In this document: positions 1 through 8,723 of the stretch, piece after piece | Layout: the number at the start of each line of letters is the position of its first letter | Numbering within the stretch: position 1 is the first letter of the stretch | Source: Burkholderia multivorans | GTDB lineage: Bacteria; Pseudomonadota; Gammaproteobacteria; Burkholderiales; Burkholderiaceae | DNA length: 50,988 bases | Direction of reading: 5' to 3' | Assembly (NCBI RefSeq): GCF_010645215.1 | Contig: NZ_JAAGNW010000010.1 | Location: 1 to 50,988 of the forward strand | Notes under the pieces: model-generated | The model's database searches: none | Seen by the model: only the letters and a program-made list of their open reading frames with translations | Told to the model about the DNA's origin: nothing | Made by a program: the position numbers and the translations under genes

Positions 1-1
1 G

Positions 2-460
2 CAGGCTCAGCAGAGCGGCATTGCGCCGCTCAAACTGTTCGCTGAACGCCTGCAACGCTACTGGCACGGCATTCTGGCTCGCTGCAAACACCCGCTCAAT
101 ACCAGCGTCGTCGAAGGCATCAACAACACCATCAAGGTCATCAAGCGTCGGGCCTACGGCTACCGGGATGAGGAATACTTCTTCCTCAAGATCCGCGCTG
201 CCTTCCCCGGTAATCCGCGAGGAACCCAGAAAGGTTCCATCGAAGCGGAGGGAGAGGGTTCCACGGGTGCATGCCGGAGCAACAGGGATGCCTCGTTCGG
301 CGGCGTATTGATTCGACATCGTCGGATACTCCTCGGTTTGTCAGTCCGAAGATTGTGTCGATTGAGCCGCATGGCCTCCATGTTCAACTCAAGCCACCTC
401 CGCGCACGCCATTCCCTTCCGCCCCGCCCTATCGGGCTCCGCACGGAATTGCCCACATGA
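2..460 (+). mobile_element. ISL3-family transposase, C-terminal remnant
   Basis: Open frame entering from the left edge. Its first 70 or so residues match the C-terminal catalytic part of ISL3 (IS204/IS1001/IS1096/IS1165) transposases: a VVEGINN stretch whose Glu (codon 113-115) fits the last acidic residue of the DDE triad, then KVIKRRAYGYRD and FFLKIRAAFPG, which normally ends the protein. The frame stays open for another 75 or so residues to a TGA at 458, but that tail is not transposase-like and is probably read-through beyond the element. A GGAACC-N6-GGTTCC inverted repeat lies at 221-238 just after the conserved end. The 5' part is outside the window, so whether the element is intact upstream cannot be told. 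Confidence 0.75.
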
Positions 461-499
461 AAACAATGCAAATAATCTTGAAGGAGGAAACGTCGTCCC

Positions 500-1144
500 T
501 TACCGCCAGGCCGCCACGATAATCCGCTTCAACACATGCAGCTTGCGGTGAAAGAAATGCTCCGCCCCGGGAATGACAATAACGGGCAATTCCTGCGGCC
601 GCGCCCAGTCGTAAACCGCCGAGATCGGCACCGTCTCGTCGACCTCGCCGTGAATCACCACCGTATCCTCGGGCACATTGGCAACCTGCCACCGGCTGGC
701 CGCCGTCCCGACGAACACCATGCGCTCGACCGCCTGCCCGGCCTCGCGCAGCCGCTCCGCGACATGCGACAACACGAAGGTCCCGAACGAAAACCCGGCC
801 AGCACGAGCGGCATCTCCGCATACGCGGCCTGCGCACGCATATGCGCGATCACCGCGAGCAGATCATCGGCCTCGCCGACGCCATTGTCGTGCTCCCCCT
901 GCGTCGCCCCGACCCCGCGGAAATTCGACCGGTAAACCACATACCCGAGCTGCACGAGCGTGCGCGCCAGCGTCTGCGCGACCTTGTTGTCCATGGTCCC
1001 GCCGAACAACGGATGCGGATGCGCAACCAGCGCGATGCCGCGCGGCGCCTCGCCGCCTTCGCGCACGGCGTCGGGCAGGTCGACGGCGATCTCGATCTCG
1101 CCGACCGGGCCGGCAATCAGGGACTTCTGCGTATGTACGTTCAT
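500..1144 (-). CDS. alpha/beta hydrolase (small, cytosolic)
   Basis: A 214-residue single-domain alpha/beta hydrolase of the dienelactone-hydrolase-like type. Visible motifs are AHPHPLFGG (residues 41-49, oxyanion-loop region), the nucleophile elbow GFSFG (117-121, Ser119), HGEVDETVP with the likely acid Asp169, and GAEHFFH with the likely catalytic His196. There is no signal peptide. The natural substrate cannot be read from the sequence; family members are esterases or thioesterases acting on small molecules. It is the last gene of a minus-strand run, 52 bases after the ferredoxin gene, and may be co-transcribed with it. Confidence 0.85.
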   Translation of the reverse strand: MNVHTQKSLIAGPVGEIEIAVDLPDAVREGGEAPRGIALVAHPHPLFGGTMDNKVAQTLARTLVQLGYVVYRSNFRGVGATQGEHDNGVGEADDLLAVIAHMRAQAAYAEMPLVLAGFSFGTFVLSHVAERLREAGQAVERMVFVGTAASRWQVANVPEDTVVIHGEVDETVPISAVYDWARPQELPVIVIPGAEHFFHRKLHVLKRIIVAAWR

Positions 1145-1196
1145 GCTGCTGTCTCGCTCACTTCACAATCCACCACCCAAAACCCACGACCCACGC

Positions 1197-1514
1197 TCAG
1201 ATCCTGAGCCGCTCCACCACCTGCCCGTCGCGCAGGTGCGACTCAACGATCTCGTCGATATCGTTCTTGTCGACATACGTGTACCACGTCCCCTCCGGAT
1301 ACACGACCATCACCGGCCCCTCCTCGCAACGGTCGAGACAACCCGCCTTGTTGATCCGCACCTTGCCGGCGCCGGCAAGCCCCAGCTCCTTCACGCGTTT
1401 CTTCGCGTATTCCTGCATCGTCTGCGCACCGCAATTCGCGCAGCTCGGACGTTCCGCGCCCGGCTCGCGCTGGTTCAGACAGAAAAAGACGTGGTGTTGG
1501 TAGTAGGCATCCAT
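1197..1514 (-). CDS. thioredoxin-like [2Fe-2S] ferredoxin
   Basis: A 105-residue ferredoxin of the Shethna/thioredoxin-fold type. Four Cys ligands are placed as in that family: Cys12 (FFCLNQ), Cys25 (PSCANC), Cys59 and Cys63 (AGCLDRC). The C-terminal VVYPEGTWY stretch is typical. The frame is open further upstream, but Met at 1514 is chosen because homology begins there (MDAYYQHHVFFC). It is probably a small one-electron carrier; no partner oxidoreductase is adjacent. A 103-base gap separates it from the VanZ-like gene and 52 bases from the hydrolase that follows. Confidence 0.88.
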   Translation of the reverse strand: MDAYYQHHVFFCLNQREPGAERPSCANCGAQTMQEYAKKRVKELGLAGAGKVRINKAGCLDRCEEGPVMVVYPEGTWYTYVDKNDIDEIVESHLRDGQVVERLRI

Positions 1515-1617
1515 GATGTGGGCGATCGGGCGCGACGTCCGCGCCGGTAGTGTGGGAAGAGTTGGAATTCGGGAACGCCCGATTATAGCGAGCCGCTCGC
1601 CCGCCCGCTGACGCCGG

Positions 1618-2760
1618 TCAGCCGCGCCGCCCGAGCCAGCCGCGCTCGATCTGCGTCGCGAGCCACAAGAGCGCCGCATAAGGCCAGCTCCACGCGAGCC
1701 AGTGCGCGATCCCGTTGAAATGCACATAGCGGCCCTGCCGCCAGTCGGACAGCGTGTATTCGAAAAACGGATCCACCGGCAGCAGGTTCACCAGCACCAC
1801 CGCCGCCGCCAGCGCAAGCGTCGCGAGCCCGACCCGCGCCGGCCGCCCGAGCGGCAGCGCAAGCCACGCCGCCGCCAGCGCCAACGCCATCCCCAGCCAC
1901 GCGCCCGGCGCAGCCCACTCGAAGCGCAAGCCGCCGCGCGCCTGCCAATACGCCGCCGCCGCCTTCAAGCCCAGCGCCAGCGCCGCGTAAGCGGCCAGCA
2001 GCCGCACGCGCGGCGCCTCCGGACGCATCGCAAGCGACGCAAGCAGCAACGCCCCGGCCAACCCCAGCCCCGCCACCAGCGCATCCCAGCCCGACGCGCT
2101 GAGCCAGCCGTCGAGCCGCTCCGGCCAGCTCGCCACCTGCCAGGCGGGCGGCAGCCAGTCGAGCAGCGCGCCGCGCCTCGACGCGTCCGCGCGCGCCCAC
2201 AGCGCCGCCGGCCAGTCGCCGAGCCCGTACAGCCAGGGAGAAGGAAACAGCACCGCGAACGGCCACAGCGCCGCGAGGATCAAGGGCGTCGACGCCTCCG
2301 CGTCGAACCACGCGTCGCGCACCCGCCGCAGCAGGCCCCGTTCGATCAGCGCGCCCGCCACCGGCGCGACGAGCAGCGCGCCCGCGAACGCCCCGCCCGC
2401 ATTGGCCGCCAGATCGAGGTTGGACGACACGCGCGCGGGCAAGTAGGTTTGCAACGCCTCCATCGCCGCCGACAGCAGCGCACCGAGGAGGCCCGCCGCG
2501 AGCACGGCGCGCGCGCCGCGCCAGCGCGGATACTGCGCCAGTACCGCGAGCGCGCCGAACGGCAGGTATCCGAGCAGGTTGGTGACGACATCGAACGCCG
2601 TCACGTAGCGCGGCATCGGCGCGAGCACGTAGTCGAACGGCCCCACGCCGAGCGAGCGCCATCCGGAAAACGGCGACAGCGACGCATAGACGATCAGCGC
2701 CGCGTACACGGCGAGCGCCTGCCGCGCGAGCGTCGAGCGGCGGCCCGCGCCGGGCTTCAT
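1618..2760 (-). CDS. VanZ-like multi-pass membrane protein
   Basis: A 380-residue, very Ala/Leu/Trp-rich protein with many predicted transmembrane helices. The N-terminal third has VanZ-family marks: LIVYASLSPFSGW (residues 23-34), then DVVTNLLGYLPFG (57-69), then a second helix pair with a motif around LPARVSSNLD. The C-terminal two thirds form further membrane helices without an obvious known domain. VanZ-type proteins are linked to lipophilic glycopeptide resistance in Gram-positives, but their role in proteobacteria is unknown. The start at 2760 is the first Met of the homologous region and lies 25 bases after the lipoprotein gene, so co-transcription with the MCE operon is likely. Confidence 0.8.
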   Translation of the reverse strand: MKPGAGRRSTLARQALAVYAALIVYASLSPFSGWRSLGVGPFDYVLAPMPRYVTAFDVVTNLLGYLPFGALAVLAQYPRWRGARAVLAAGLLGALLSAAMEALQTYLPARVSSNLDLAANAGGAFAGALLVAPVAGALIERGLLRRVRDAWFDAEASTPLILAALWPFAVLFPSPWLYGLGDWPAALWARADASRRGALLDWLPPAWQVASWPERLDGWLSASGWDALVAGLGLAGALLLASLAMRPEAPRVRLLAAYAALALGLKAAAAYWQARGGLRFEWAAPGAWLGMALALAAAWLALPLGRPARVGLATLALAAAVVLVNLLPVDPFFEYTLSDWRQGRYVHFNGIAHWLAWSWPYAALLWLATQIERGWLGRRG

Positions 2761-2785
2761 CCGGACGGCGCAGCCGCCGCGCCCG

Positions 2786-3406
2786 TCACGGCGTGGCCGC
2801 GTAGGTCTGCACGCCGAGCCACGCCACCAGCTGCGCGACCAGGTCGTCGCTCGCGGTCGCCAGCGCGCGCGCGCCGCCCGCCGCATCGGGCGTGCTCGAC
2901 GGCGCGCGCGAGACGAACGTGCGCTGGCTCAGCACCTTGCCGTCGCGCGTCAGCGTCGCGCGCGCAGTCACCGCCGCATGGCTTTCCGAGCGGCCGTCGA
3001 ACACCTGCTCGAACTCGTCGAGCTCGACCTTCAGCACCGGCGCGCGCACGCCGTCCGCGCCCTCCAGCACCGTGCCGCGCAGCGCCAGCGCGCCGCGCAG
3101 GCGCTGCGTCAGCAACTGCGCGGGCGGTGCGGTCCAATGGCTGTCGCGGTAGGACGCGAGCCGCTGCGCGTCCGCATACGCGAGCCGGTAGTTGAGCTTG
3201 TCCGAATCGAGTACGTCGGGCGCGGTCACGTCGAGCACCTTGAGCGCGGGCCCGCTGCCCGCCGACGCGGCCGGCGTCGCCGGGCCGAAGTCGTAGCGGA
3301 TGTTGCTCAGCGCGGCCGGCGTGCCGGCGCAGCCCGCCAGCGCGAGCGTCAGCGCCGCGAGCAGCGCGGCGCCCGGGCGAGCCAGACGACGAGAAAGAGG
3401 TGACAT
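2786..3406 (-). CDS. PqiC/YmbA-like ABC-transport auxiliary lipoprotein
   Basis: A 206-residue lipoprotein. The N-terminus has a hydrophobic signal ending in LALAGC, giving lipidated Cys26, and the rest matches the DUF330/PqiC-like family that accompanies MCE transporters (YDFGP near the start of the mature part, LDVTAPDVLDSDKLNYRLAY in the core). It is probably anchored in the outer membrane facing the periplasm, as the outer partner of the MCE lipid transporter encoded just upstream. The start at 3406 (MSPLSRR) is preferred over the in-frame Met nine codons earlier because it gives a normal signal peptide. It follows the MCE gene by 48 bases. Confidence 0.85.
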   Translation of the reverse strand: MSPLSRRLARPGAALLAALTLALAGCAGTPAALSNIRYDFGPATPAASAGSGPALKVLDVTAPDVLDSDKLNYRLAYADAQRLASYRDSHWTAPPAQLLTQRLRGALALRGTVLEGADGVRAPVLKVELDEFEQVFDGRSESHAAVTARATLTRDGKVLSQRTFVSRAPSSTPDAAGGARALATASDDLVAQLVAWLGVQTYAATP

Positions 3407-3454
3407 GACGTGTTCCTGCATTTCAAAAGACAAGGTTCTGTGTCCCAGCGCCGC

Positions 3455-4408
3455 TCACTGCCCGGCGGCCGCGCCCTGCGGCCAGGCGAAGCCCGCCTCG
3501 CCCGGCCCCGGCGCCGCACCCGGCGCGCCGAACAGCAGGCTGCGCGGATTGCGCCCGACCTCGCCCGCGACGTCCTTCAGCGTGCGCGACGCGTCGCTCA
3601 CGTTCGTCGCCAGCGTATTGAAGCGCGGCAGCGTGTCGTAGTGGACCCGGGCGTTCAGGTCGACCAGCGTCTGATCCATCGTCGTCAGCGCCGCGCCCGC
3701 CTGCTCGGCGGCCTTGCCGGCGCGGTCGAGATTCGCGGCGAGCGGGCCGCCCGGCGCGACGAGCGCATTCGTCGACGCAAGCGCGCGGTTGACCTGCGTG
3801 ACCGTCTCCGGCATCTGCGCGACCGTCGGCCCGAGCTGCCGGGTCAGGGTGGTCACGCCGTCCGCCGCCTGCTGCATGCTCGCCGCGGTCGCGCGCAGCT
3901 GCGCGCGCATGTCGTCGGAGAGCATCGCGTTCACGCTCTTCGCCGCCACTTCCATCTGCCGCAGCAGTTCGTCGCCGCGCTGCTGGATCTGGTCGAACAG
4001 GCTCGGGTGCATCGGGATCTGCGCGATCGCCTTGGTCGAGGTCGGCAGCGGCGACAGGTCGCCGCCCGTATCGTCGAGCTGCACGAACGCGATGCCCGTC
4101 ACGCCCTGGAAACCCAGGCTGCCGAAGGTCGAGCGCGTGATCGGCGCATCCTTGTCGACCAGGATCCGGATCACGATCTCGCCCGGATGCGCGCGATCGA
4201 AGTTGATCGACTGCACCTTGCCGACGTCGAGCCCGCGATAGCGCACCGCCGCGTCCGGAAACAGCCCGGTGACATTGGTGCGCGCGACCAGGTCGTAGGG
4301 GATCCGCACGGTGCGGTCGACGTTGAACCAGAACACCGCGCCCACGATCGCGAACAGCAACCCGATCGTGAACAGCCCGGCCCAGAACGCATGTGACTTG
4401 TTTTCCAT
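3455..4408 (-). CDS. MCE/MlaD-domain lipid-transport protein
   Basis: A 317-residue protein with one N-terminal membrane anchor (about residues 8-27), a single MCE domain (about 39-116, containing GLFPDAAVRYRGLDVGKV), and a long helical C-terminal region ending in a Pro/Gly/Ala-rich tail. MCE proteins form periplasmic hexamers that carry phospholipids between inner and outer membranes. It belongs with the permease and ATPase genes immediately upstream (19 bases after the ATPase stop) and the lipoprotein downstream. It is longer than a classical MlaD and lies with a PqiC-type lipoprotein rather than MlaB/MlaC, so it is a Mla-like system distinct from canonical mlaFEDCB. Confidence 0.9.
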   Translation of the reverse strand: MENKSHAFWAGLFTIGLLFAIVGAVFWFNVDRTVRIPYDLVARTNVTGLFPDAAVRYRGLDVGKVQSINFDRAHPGEIVIRILVDKDAPITRSTFGSLGFQGVTGIAFVQLDDTGGDLSPLPTSTKAIAQIPMHPSLFDQIQQRGDELLRQMEVAAKSVNAMLSDDMRAQLRATAASMQQAADGVTTLTRQLGPTVAQMPETVTQVNRALASTNALVAPGGPLAANLDRAGKAAEQAGAALTTMDQTLVDLNARVHYDTLPRFNTLATNVSDASRTLKDVAGEVGRNPRSLLFGAPGAAPGPGEAGFAWPQGAAAGQ

Positions 4409-4427
4409 TCGGGAATTCCTTCGTCGT

Positions 4428-5264
4428 CTACAACTCGACACTCGACAGCGCCGGCGCGAGCGCGGCCTTCGGCAGCTTCGCACGCCGCTCGGGCGGCAAC
4501 GCCTGCAGCGCGCGCCGGCCGCGCAGGCCCAGAAAATACTCGTGAATGAACGGATGATCGACGTTCGCGACCTCCTCGACGGGCGCGGCCACCAGCACCT
4601 TGCGGTCCGCGATCACCGCGACCCGCGTCGACAGCGCGACCATCGTGTCGAGATCGTGCGTGACCATCACGACCGTGAGGCCCAGCGTGCGATGCAGCGT
4701 CGCGATCAGCTCGACGAATTCGTCCGACGCCTGCGGATCGAGGCCCGCCGTCGGCTCGTCGAGGAACAGCAGTTCGGGCTCGAGCGCGATCGCGCGTGCA
4801 ATCCCCACCCGCTTCACCATCCCGCCCGACAGCGCGGCCGGCATCTTCGACGCATGCTTGCACGGCAGCCCGACCATCTCCAGCTTCAGCATCACGATGT
4901 CGTGCAGCAGGTCCTCCGGGATCTTGCCCAGCTCGCGCGGCGGCTGCGCGATGTTGTCGAACACCGTCATCGACGAGAACAGCGCGCCCTGCTGGAACAG
5001 CATGCCGGACCGGTTGCGCATGATCCGCGCGGAATCGGCGTCGAGGGTCGCGTTGTCCTGGCCGAACACCTTGATGGTGCCGGACGTCGGCCGTTCGAGC
5101 CCGAGGATCTGGCGCACCAGCGTGGTCTTGCCGGACCCGGAGCCGCCGACGATCGACACGATCTCGCCCTGCCGCACGTCGAAATCCAGGTGCTCGTGCA
5201 CGACATTGCGCCCGTAGCGCTTCGACAGGTCGCGCACTTCGATCACGAGGTCGTTGGTCGCCAT
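4428..5264 (-). CDS. ABC transporter ATPase of the MCE lipid-transport system (MlaF-like)
   Basis: A 278-residue ABC ATPase. Walker A GGSGSGKTT (40-48), Q-loop region FQQGALF, signature LSGGM (145-149), Walker B LLFLDE (165-170) and switch His203 (VTHDLD) are all present. It closely resembles MlaF-type ATPases, which power phospholipid transport together with MlaE. The frame extends far upstream, but that part is only a shadow of the permease gene. The true ATG at 5264 shares one base with the permease stop (TGATG), showing translational coupling. It acts at the cytoplasmic face of the inner membrane. Confidence 0.93.
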   Translation of the reverse strand: MATNDLVIEVRDLSKRYGRNVVHEHLDFDVRQGEIVSIVGGSGSGKTTLVRQILGLERPTSGTIKVFGQDNATLDADSARIMRNRSGMLFQQGALFSSMTVFDNIAQPPRELGKIPEDLLHDIVMLKLEMVGLPCKHASKMPAALSGGMVKRVGIARAIALEPELLFLDEPTAGLDPQASDEFVELIATLHRTLGLTVVMVTHDLDTMVALSTRVAVIADRKVLVAAPVEEVANVDHPFIHEYFLGLRGRRALQALPPERRAKLPKAALAPALSSVEL

Positions 5265-6394
5265 CAGCCGAGCCCCACGTTCTGGAACAGGATCGCGAAC
5301 ACCGCGTCGGCCAGGATCACGACCGTGATCGAGGTGACGACCGAGGTCGTCGTACCCTCGCCGAGGCTCTGCGAATTCGCCTTGATCCGGAAGCCGAAGT
5401 GGCAGGCGACGAGCGCGATCAGCATCCCGAACACGATGCCCTTGCCGAGCCCGATCCACAGGTTCGCGATCGGCACCACGCCCGGCAGCGAGCGCACGAA
5501 GTAACTGACGTCGATGCCCAGCACGAGCTTCGCGGCGAGCGCGCCGCCCGACAGCGCGACGATGTTGGTCCACATCACGAGGAGCGGCATCGCGACGCCG
5601 AGCGCGAGCACCCGCGGCAGGATGATCCGCAAGCCGTGCGGGATCCCCATCACGCGCATCGCGTCGAGCTCCTCGGTGACGCGCATCACGCCGATCCGCG
5701 CGGTGATCGCCGAGCCCGAGCGGCCCGCGACCAGGATCGCCGACAGCACCGGCCCCAGCTCGCGGATCACCGACAGCCCGAGGATGTTCACGATATAGCG
5801 GTTCGCGCCGAACATCTGCAGCTGCTGCGCGGACAGGTAGCTGAGCACGATGCCGATCAGGAACGCGACGAGCGCCGTGATCGGCAGCGCCTGCGTGCCC
5901 GCGCTGTAGATGTTCGCGGAGAACTCGGTCCACGGCATCGTGCGCGGCCGGCGCAGCACCCCGAGCAGGTCGAGCATCACGCTGCCGAACATCGTGATCG
6001 CGCCGCGCAGGTGCTCGCTGAACTTGAACAGCGTGAGCCCGAGGCGCGTGACCGGCCCGGCGTGCACGACGGGCTCGGGCGGCTCGCGCCCCTCGTCGAG
6101 CCGCTGGATCCGCTCGAACACGATCCGCTGGGTGTCGGTCAGCGCGAGGTCGGCGGGCAGCCGGTGGCCCCACACGCGCCACAGCGCCTGGCCGCCGACG
6201 TGGTCGAGCCGCCCGATGGCGGACAGGTCCCACTCGCGCACCGGATGGCGCGCGAGCCCGGCCACGCGGCGCGCGGCGCCGCCCCGGTCGCGATCGAGCG
6301 CGAGCGCGAGCGCCGTCCACTGGCCGGAAAGCCGCACGGTCTTGCCTTGGCTGCCGGTCTCGACCGACAGGCCCGGAGGTGTCTGGAAATCCAA
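5264..6394 (-). CDS. MlaE-type permease with N-terminal STAS-like extension
   Basis: A 376-residue inner-membrane permease. Residues of about 15-110 form a soluble STAS-like domain (LSGQWTALAL, WDLSAIGRLDHVGG), and the rest is a MlaE domain with five or so membrane helices and the family motifs ELGPVLSAILVAGRSGSAITARIG and EELDAMRVMGI. It transports lipids between the membranes together with the ATPase, MCE protein and lipoprotein encoded downstream. In the classical Mla system STAS (MlaB) is a separate protein; here it is fused to the permease. It is the first gene of the operon; a TACAAT -10-like element lies at 6428-6433. Confidence 0.92.
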   Translation of the reverse strand: MDFQTPPGLSVETGSQGKTVRLSGQWTALALALDRDRGGAARRVAGLARHPVREWDLSAIGRLDHVGGQALWRVWGHRLPADLALTDTQRIVFERIQRLDEGREPPEPVVHAGPVTRLGLTLFKFSEHLRGAITMFGSVMLDLLGVLRRPRTMPWTEFSANIYSAGTQALPITALVAFLIGIVLSYLSAQQLQMFGANRYIVNILGLSVIRELGPVLSAILVAGRSGSAITARIGVMRVTEELDAMRVMGIPHGLRIILPRVLALGVAMPLLVMWTNIVALSGGALAAKLVLGIDVSYFVRSLPGVVPIANLWIGLGKGIVFGMLIALVACHFGFRIKANSQSLGEGTTTSVVTSITVVILADAVFAILFQNVGLG

Positions 6395-6427
6395 GTGGCG
6401 ATTCGGGACAGAACGATGACAGCGGCC

Positions 6428-6433
6428 ATTGTA
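6428..6433 (-). promoter_or_regulatory. -10 element upstream of the MCE operon
   Basis: Reads TACAAT on the minus strand, 33 bases before the permease ATG, giving a leader of about 25-28 bases. No convincing -35 box is seen at 17 bases, so this rests on the -10 alone. Confidence 0.45.
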
Positions 6434-6524
6434 GCGAACCGGGCCATCCCGCGACGCGCCGTTTTGCCCGGCCCCGGCCCGCGGCCCTGCCAGCCTTGCC
6501 AGCTGGCGCGCAGCTTCCGAACAG

Positions 6525-6569
6525 CCATCATGGCACTTTCATTCGGCCGTCATGTTTCCTTTCGATACT
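6525..6569 (+). promoter_or_regulatory. PhoB box and -10 of cpdB
   Basis: Three 7-base repeats in exact 11-base register, CCATCAT (6525-6531), CTTTCAT (6536-6542) and CCGTCAT (6547-6553), match the CTGTCAT half-sites of the PhoB box (5/7, 6/7 and 6/7). Ten bases after the last repeat lies GATACT (6564-6569), a good -10 hexamer at the spacing known for PhoB-activated promoters, which lack a proper -35. This predicts induction of cpdB by phosphate starvation with a leader of about 80 bases. The site and spacing are seen; regulation is inferred. Confidence 0.7.
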
Positions 6570-6656
6570 CTCACGCGCCGAATAGGCGGCCGTCGGCGCC
6601 CGCGCGCCGCTTCTCTTTTCCGCACGACAAGACAGCACACAGAACAGGAAAATCCG

Positions 6657-8723
6657 ATGCTCTTCCCGCCGTTGTCCCGCCCGCGTCTGCCGGCCGTCGC
6701 CGCGCTCGCGTCCCTCGCGTTCCTCGCCGCCTGCAACAGCGACGGCACCAGCTCGCCCGCCCAGCCGCCCGCCGCGCAGGCCCCCGCCGTCGGCACCAAG
6801 GCGACCGTCGCGGTGCTCGAGACGACCGACCTGCACACCAACGTGCTGTCGTATGACTATTTCAAGCTCGCGGCCGACAACTCGCTCGGCTTCGAGCGGG
6901 TCGCGACGCTGATCGCGCAGGCGCGCGCGCAGTATCCGAACGCGCTGCTGTTCGACAACGGCGATACGATCCAGGGCACGGCGCTCGCCGACTATCAGGC
7001 GCTCGTGAACCCGGTGTCGTGCGACCAGACGCTCGCGATCTACAAGGTGATGAACGCGGCGAAGTTCGACGGCGGCGGGATCGGCAACCACGAATTCAAC
7101 TACGGGCTGCCGTACCTGTCGCAGGTCACGGGCAACACCTTCAACGTGGCCGGCATGCCGGACCCGGCGCAGCAGAAGAAGTGCGCGGGCCCGAATTTCC
7201 CGCAGGTGCTCGCCAACGTGGTGAGCGCGAAGACCAACGCGCCGCTGTTCCAGCCCTACACGATCATCACCCGGACGGTCACCGCGACGGCGCCCGACGG
7301 CAGCACCGTGAGCGCGCCCGTGAAGGTCGGCATCATCGGCTTCACGCCGCCCGCGATCATGAACTGGGACAAGCGCTGGCTCGACGGCAAGGTCTACACG
7401 CGCGGCCTGAAGGAAACCGCCGAGCAGTACATCCCGGAAATGCGCGCGAAGGGCGCGGACCTGATCGTCGCGATCTCGCACGGCGGCCTCGACAACTCGG
7501 CGTACTCGCCGACGATGGAGAACGGCAGCTGGTGGCTGTCCACCGTGCCGGGCATCGACGCGATGCTGATCGGCCATTCGCACCAGGTGTTCCCGGATGC
7601 GACGAGCACGGTCGGCCAGTTCAACCTGCCGGGCGTCGACAAGGTCAAGGGCACGGTCAACGGCGTGCCGACCGTGATGGCGAACTTCTGGGGCAAGCAC
7701 CTCGGCGTGATCAAGCTCGGGCTCGCCTATGACGGCAAGCGCTGGAACGTCGACAAGTCGCAGACCACGGTCGAGGCGCGCTCGATCCAGAACGCCGACA
7801 AGTCGTACGTGGCGGCCGATCCGTCGGTATCGAAGGCGATCGCGACCGAGCATCAGGCGACCATCGACTACGTGAAGACGCCCGTCGGCCGCACCGACTA
7901 CCGCATGACCAGCTATTTCGCCGACGTCGGCGATCCGGGCGCGATCCAGATCGTCAACGAGGCACAGGCCGACTACGTGGCGACCTACGTGCAGGCGAAC
8001 CTGCCGCAGTACGCGACGCTGCCGGTGCTGTCGGTCAGCGCGCCGTTCAAGAGCGGCTTCGGCGGCGGCAACGACTTCACCGACGTCGCGCCGGGCGCGC
8101 TCGCGATCAACAACGCGGCCGACCTCTACCTGTACCCGAACACGGTGTACGCGGTGAAGGTCAGCGGCGCGGACCTGAAGAACTGGCTCGAAACCGCGGC
8201 GAAGCGCTTCAACACGATCGACCCGACCAAGCCGACCGTGCAGAAGCTCGTCAGCTCCTTCCCGGGCTATAACTTCGACATGTTCACGTCGGCGGACCTG
8301 AGCTACGAGATCGACGTCACGCAGGCGCCGGGCAGCCGCATCAAGAACCTGCTGTACAAGGGCGCGCCGCTCGATCCGAACGCGCAGTTCATCGTCGCGA
8401 CCAACAACTACCGCGCGAGCGGCGGCGGCAACTTCCCGGGCCTCGACGGCAGCAAGACGATCTTCGCGTCGCCGGACGCGAACCGCGACGTGCTGATCGC
8501 CTACATCAAGAAGCGCGTCGACATCACGCGCACGGCCGACGGCTCGGCGCGCAGCTGGCGCTTCACGAAGCTCGCCGGTTCGGTCGCGCACGTGCAGTTC
8601 GCGTCGGCGCCGAACCTGCTCGCGGAAGCGACCAGGGCCGGCCTGCTCGGCATCACGCAGGTGGCGGCCGACGACGGCACGGGCAAGAACCTCGCAACCT
8701 ATGAAATCGACCTGACGCAATGA
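6657..8723 (+). CDS. cpdB: 2',3'-cyclic-nucleotide 2'-phosphodiesterase/3'-nucleotidase, lipoprotein
   Basis: A 688-residue protein. The signal ends in a lipobox (LAAC, Cys26). The N-terminal metallophosphoesterase domain shows TDLHTN (Asp58, His60), FDNGDTIQG, IGNHEFNYG, ISHGGLD and IGHSHQ, the full set of metal ligands. The C-terminal half is the 5'-nucleotidase substrate-binding domain (FGGGNDFTDV, TNNYRASGGG). CpdB hydrolyses 2',3'-cyclic nucleotides and then 3'-nucleotides outside the cytoplasm to release phosphate and nucleosides. The Met at 6657 was chosen because it gives a proper lipoprotein signal; the frame is open 35 codons further upstream. A Pho box precedes it, and its stop overlaps the start of the Sel1 gene (ATGA). 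Confidence 0.93.
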   Translation: MLFPPLSRPRLPAVAALASLAFLAACNSDGTSSPAQPPAAQAPAVGTKATVAVLETTDLHTNVLSYDYFKLAADNSLGFERVATLIAQARAQYPNALLFDNGDTIQGTALADYQALVNPVSCDQTLAIYKVMNAAKFDGGGIGNHEFNYGLPYLSQVTGNTFNVAGMPDPAQQKKCAGPNFPQVLANVVSAKTNAPLFQPYTIITRTVTATAPDGSTVSAPVKVGIIGFTPPAIMNWDKRWLDGKVYTRGLKETAEQYIPEMRAKGADLIVAISHGGLDNSAYSPTMENGSWWLSTVPGIDAMLIGHSHQVFPDATSTVGQFNLPGVDKVKGTVNGVPTVMANFWGKHLGVIKLGLAYDGKRWNVDKSQTTVEARSIQNADKSYVAADPSVSKAIATEHQATIDYVKTPVGRTDYRMTSYFADVGDPGAIQIVNEAQADYVATYVQANLPQYATLPVLSVSAPFKSGFGGGNDFTDVAPGALAINNAADLYLYPNTVYAVKVSGADLKNWLETAAKRFNTIDPTKPTVQKLVSSFPGYNFDMFTSADLSYEIDVTQAPGSRIKNLLYKGAPLDPNAQFIVATNNYRASGGGNFPGLDGSKTIFASPDANRDVLIAYIKKRVDITRTADGSARSWRFTKLAGSVAHVQFASAPNLLAEATRAGLLGITQVAADDGTGKNLATYEIDLTQ

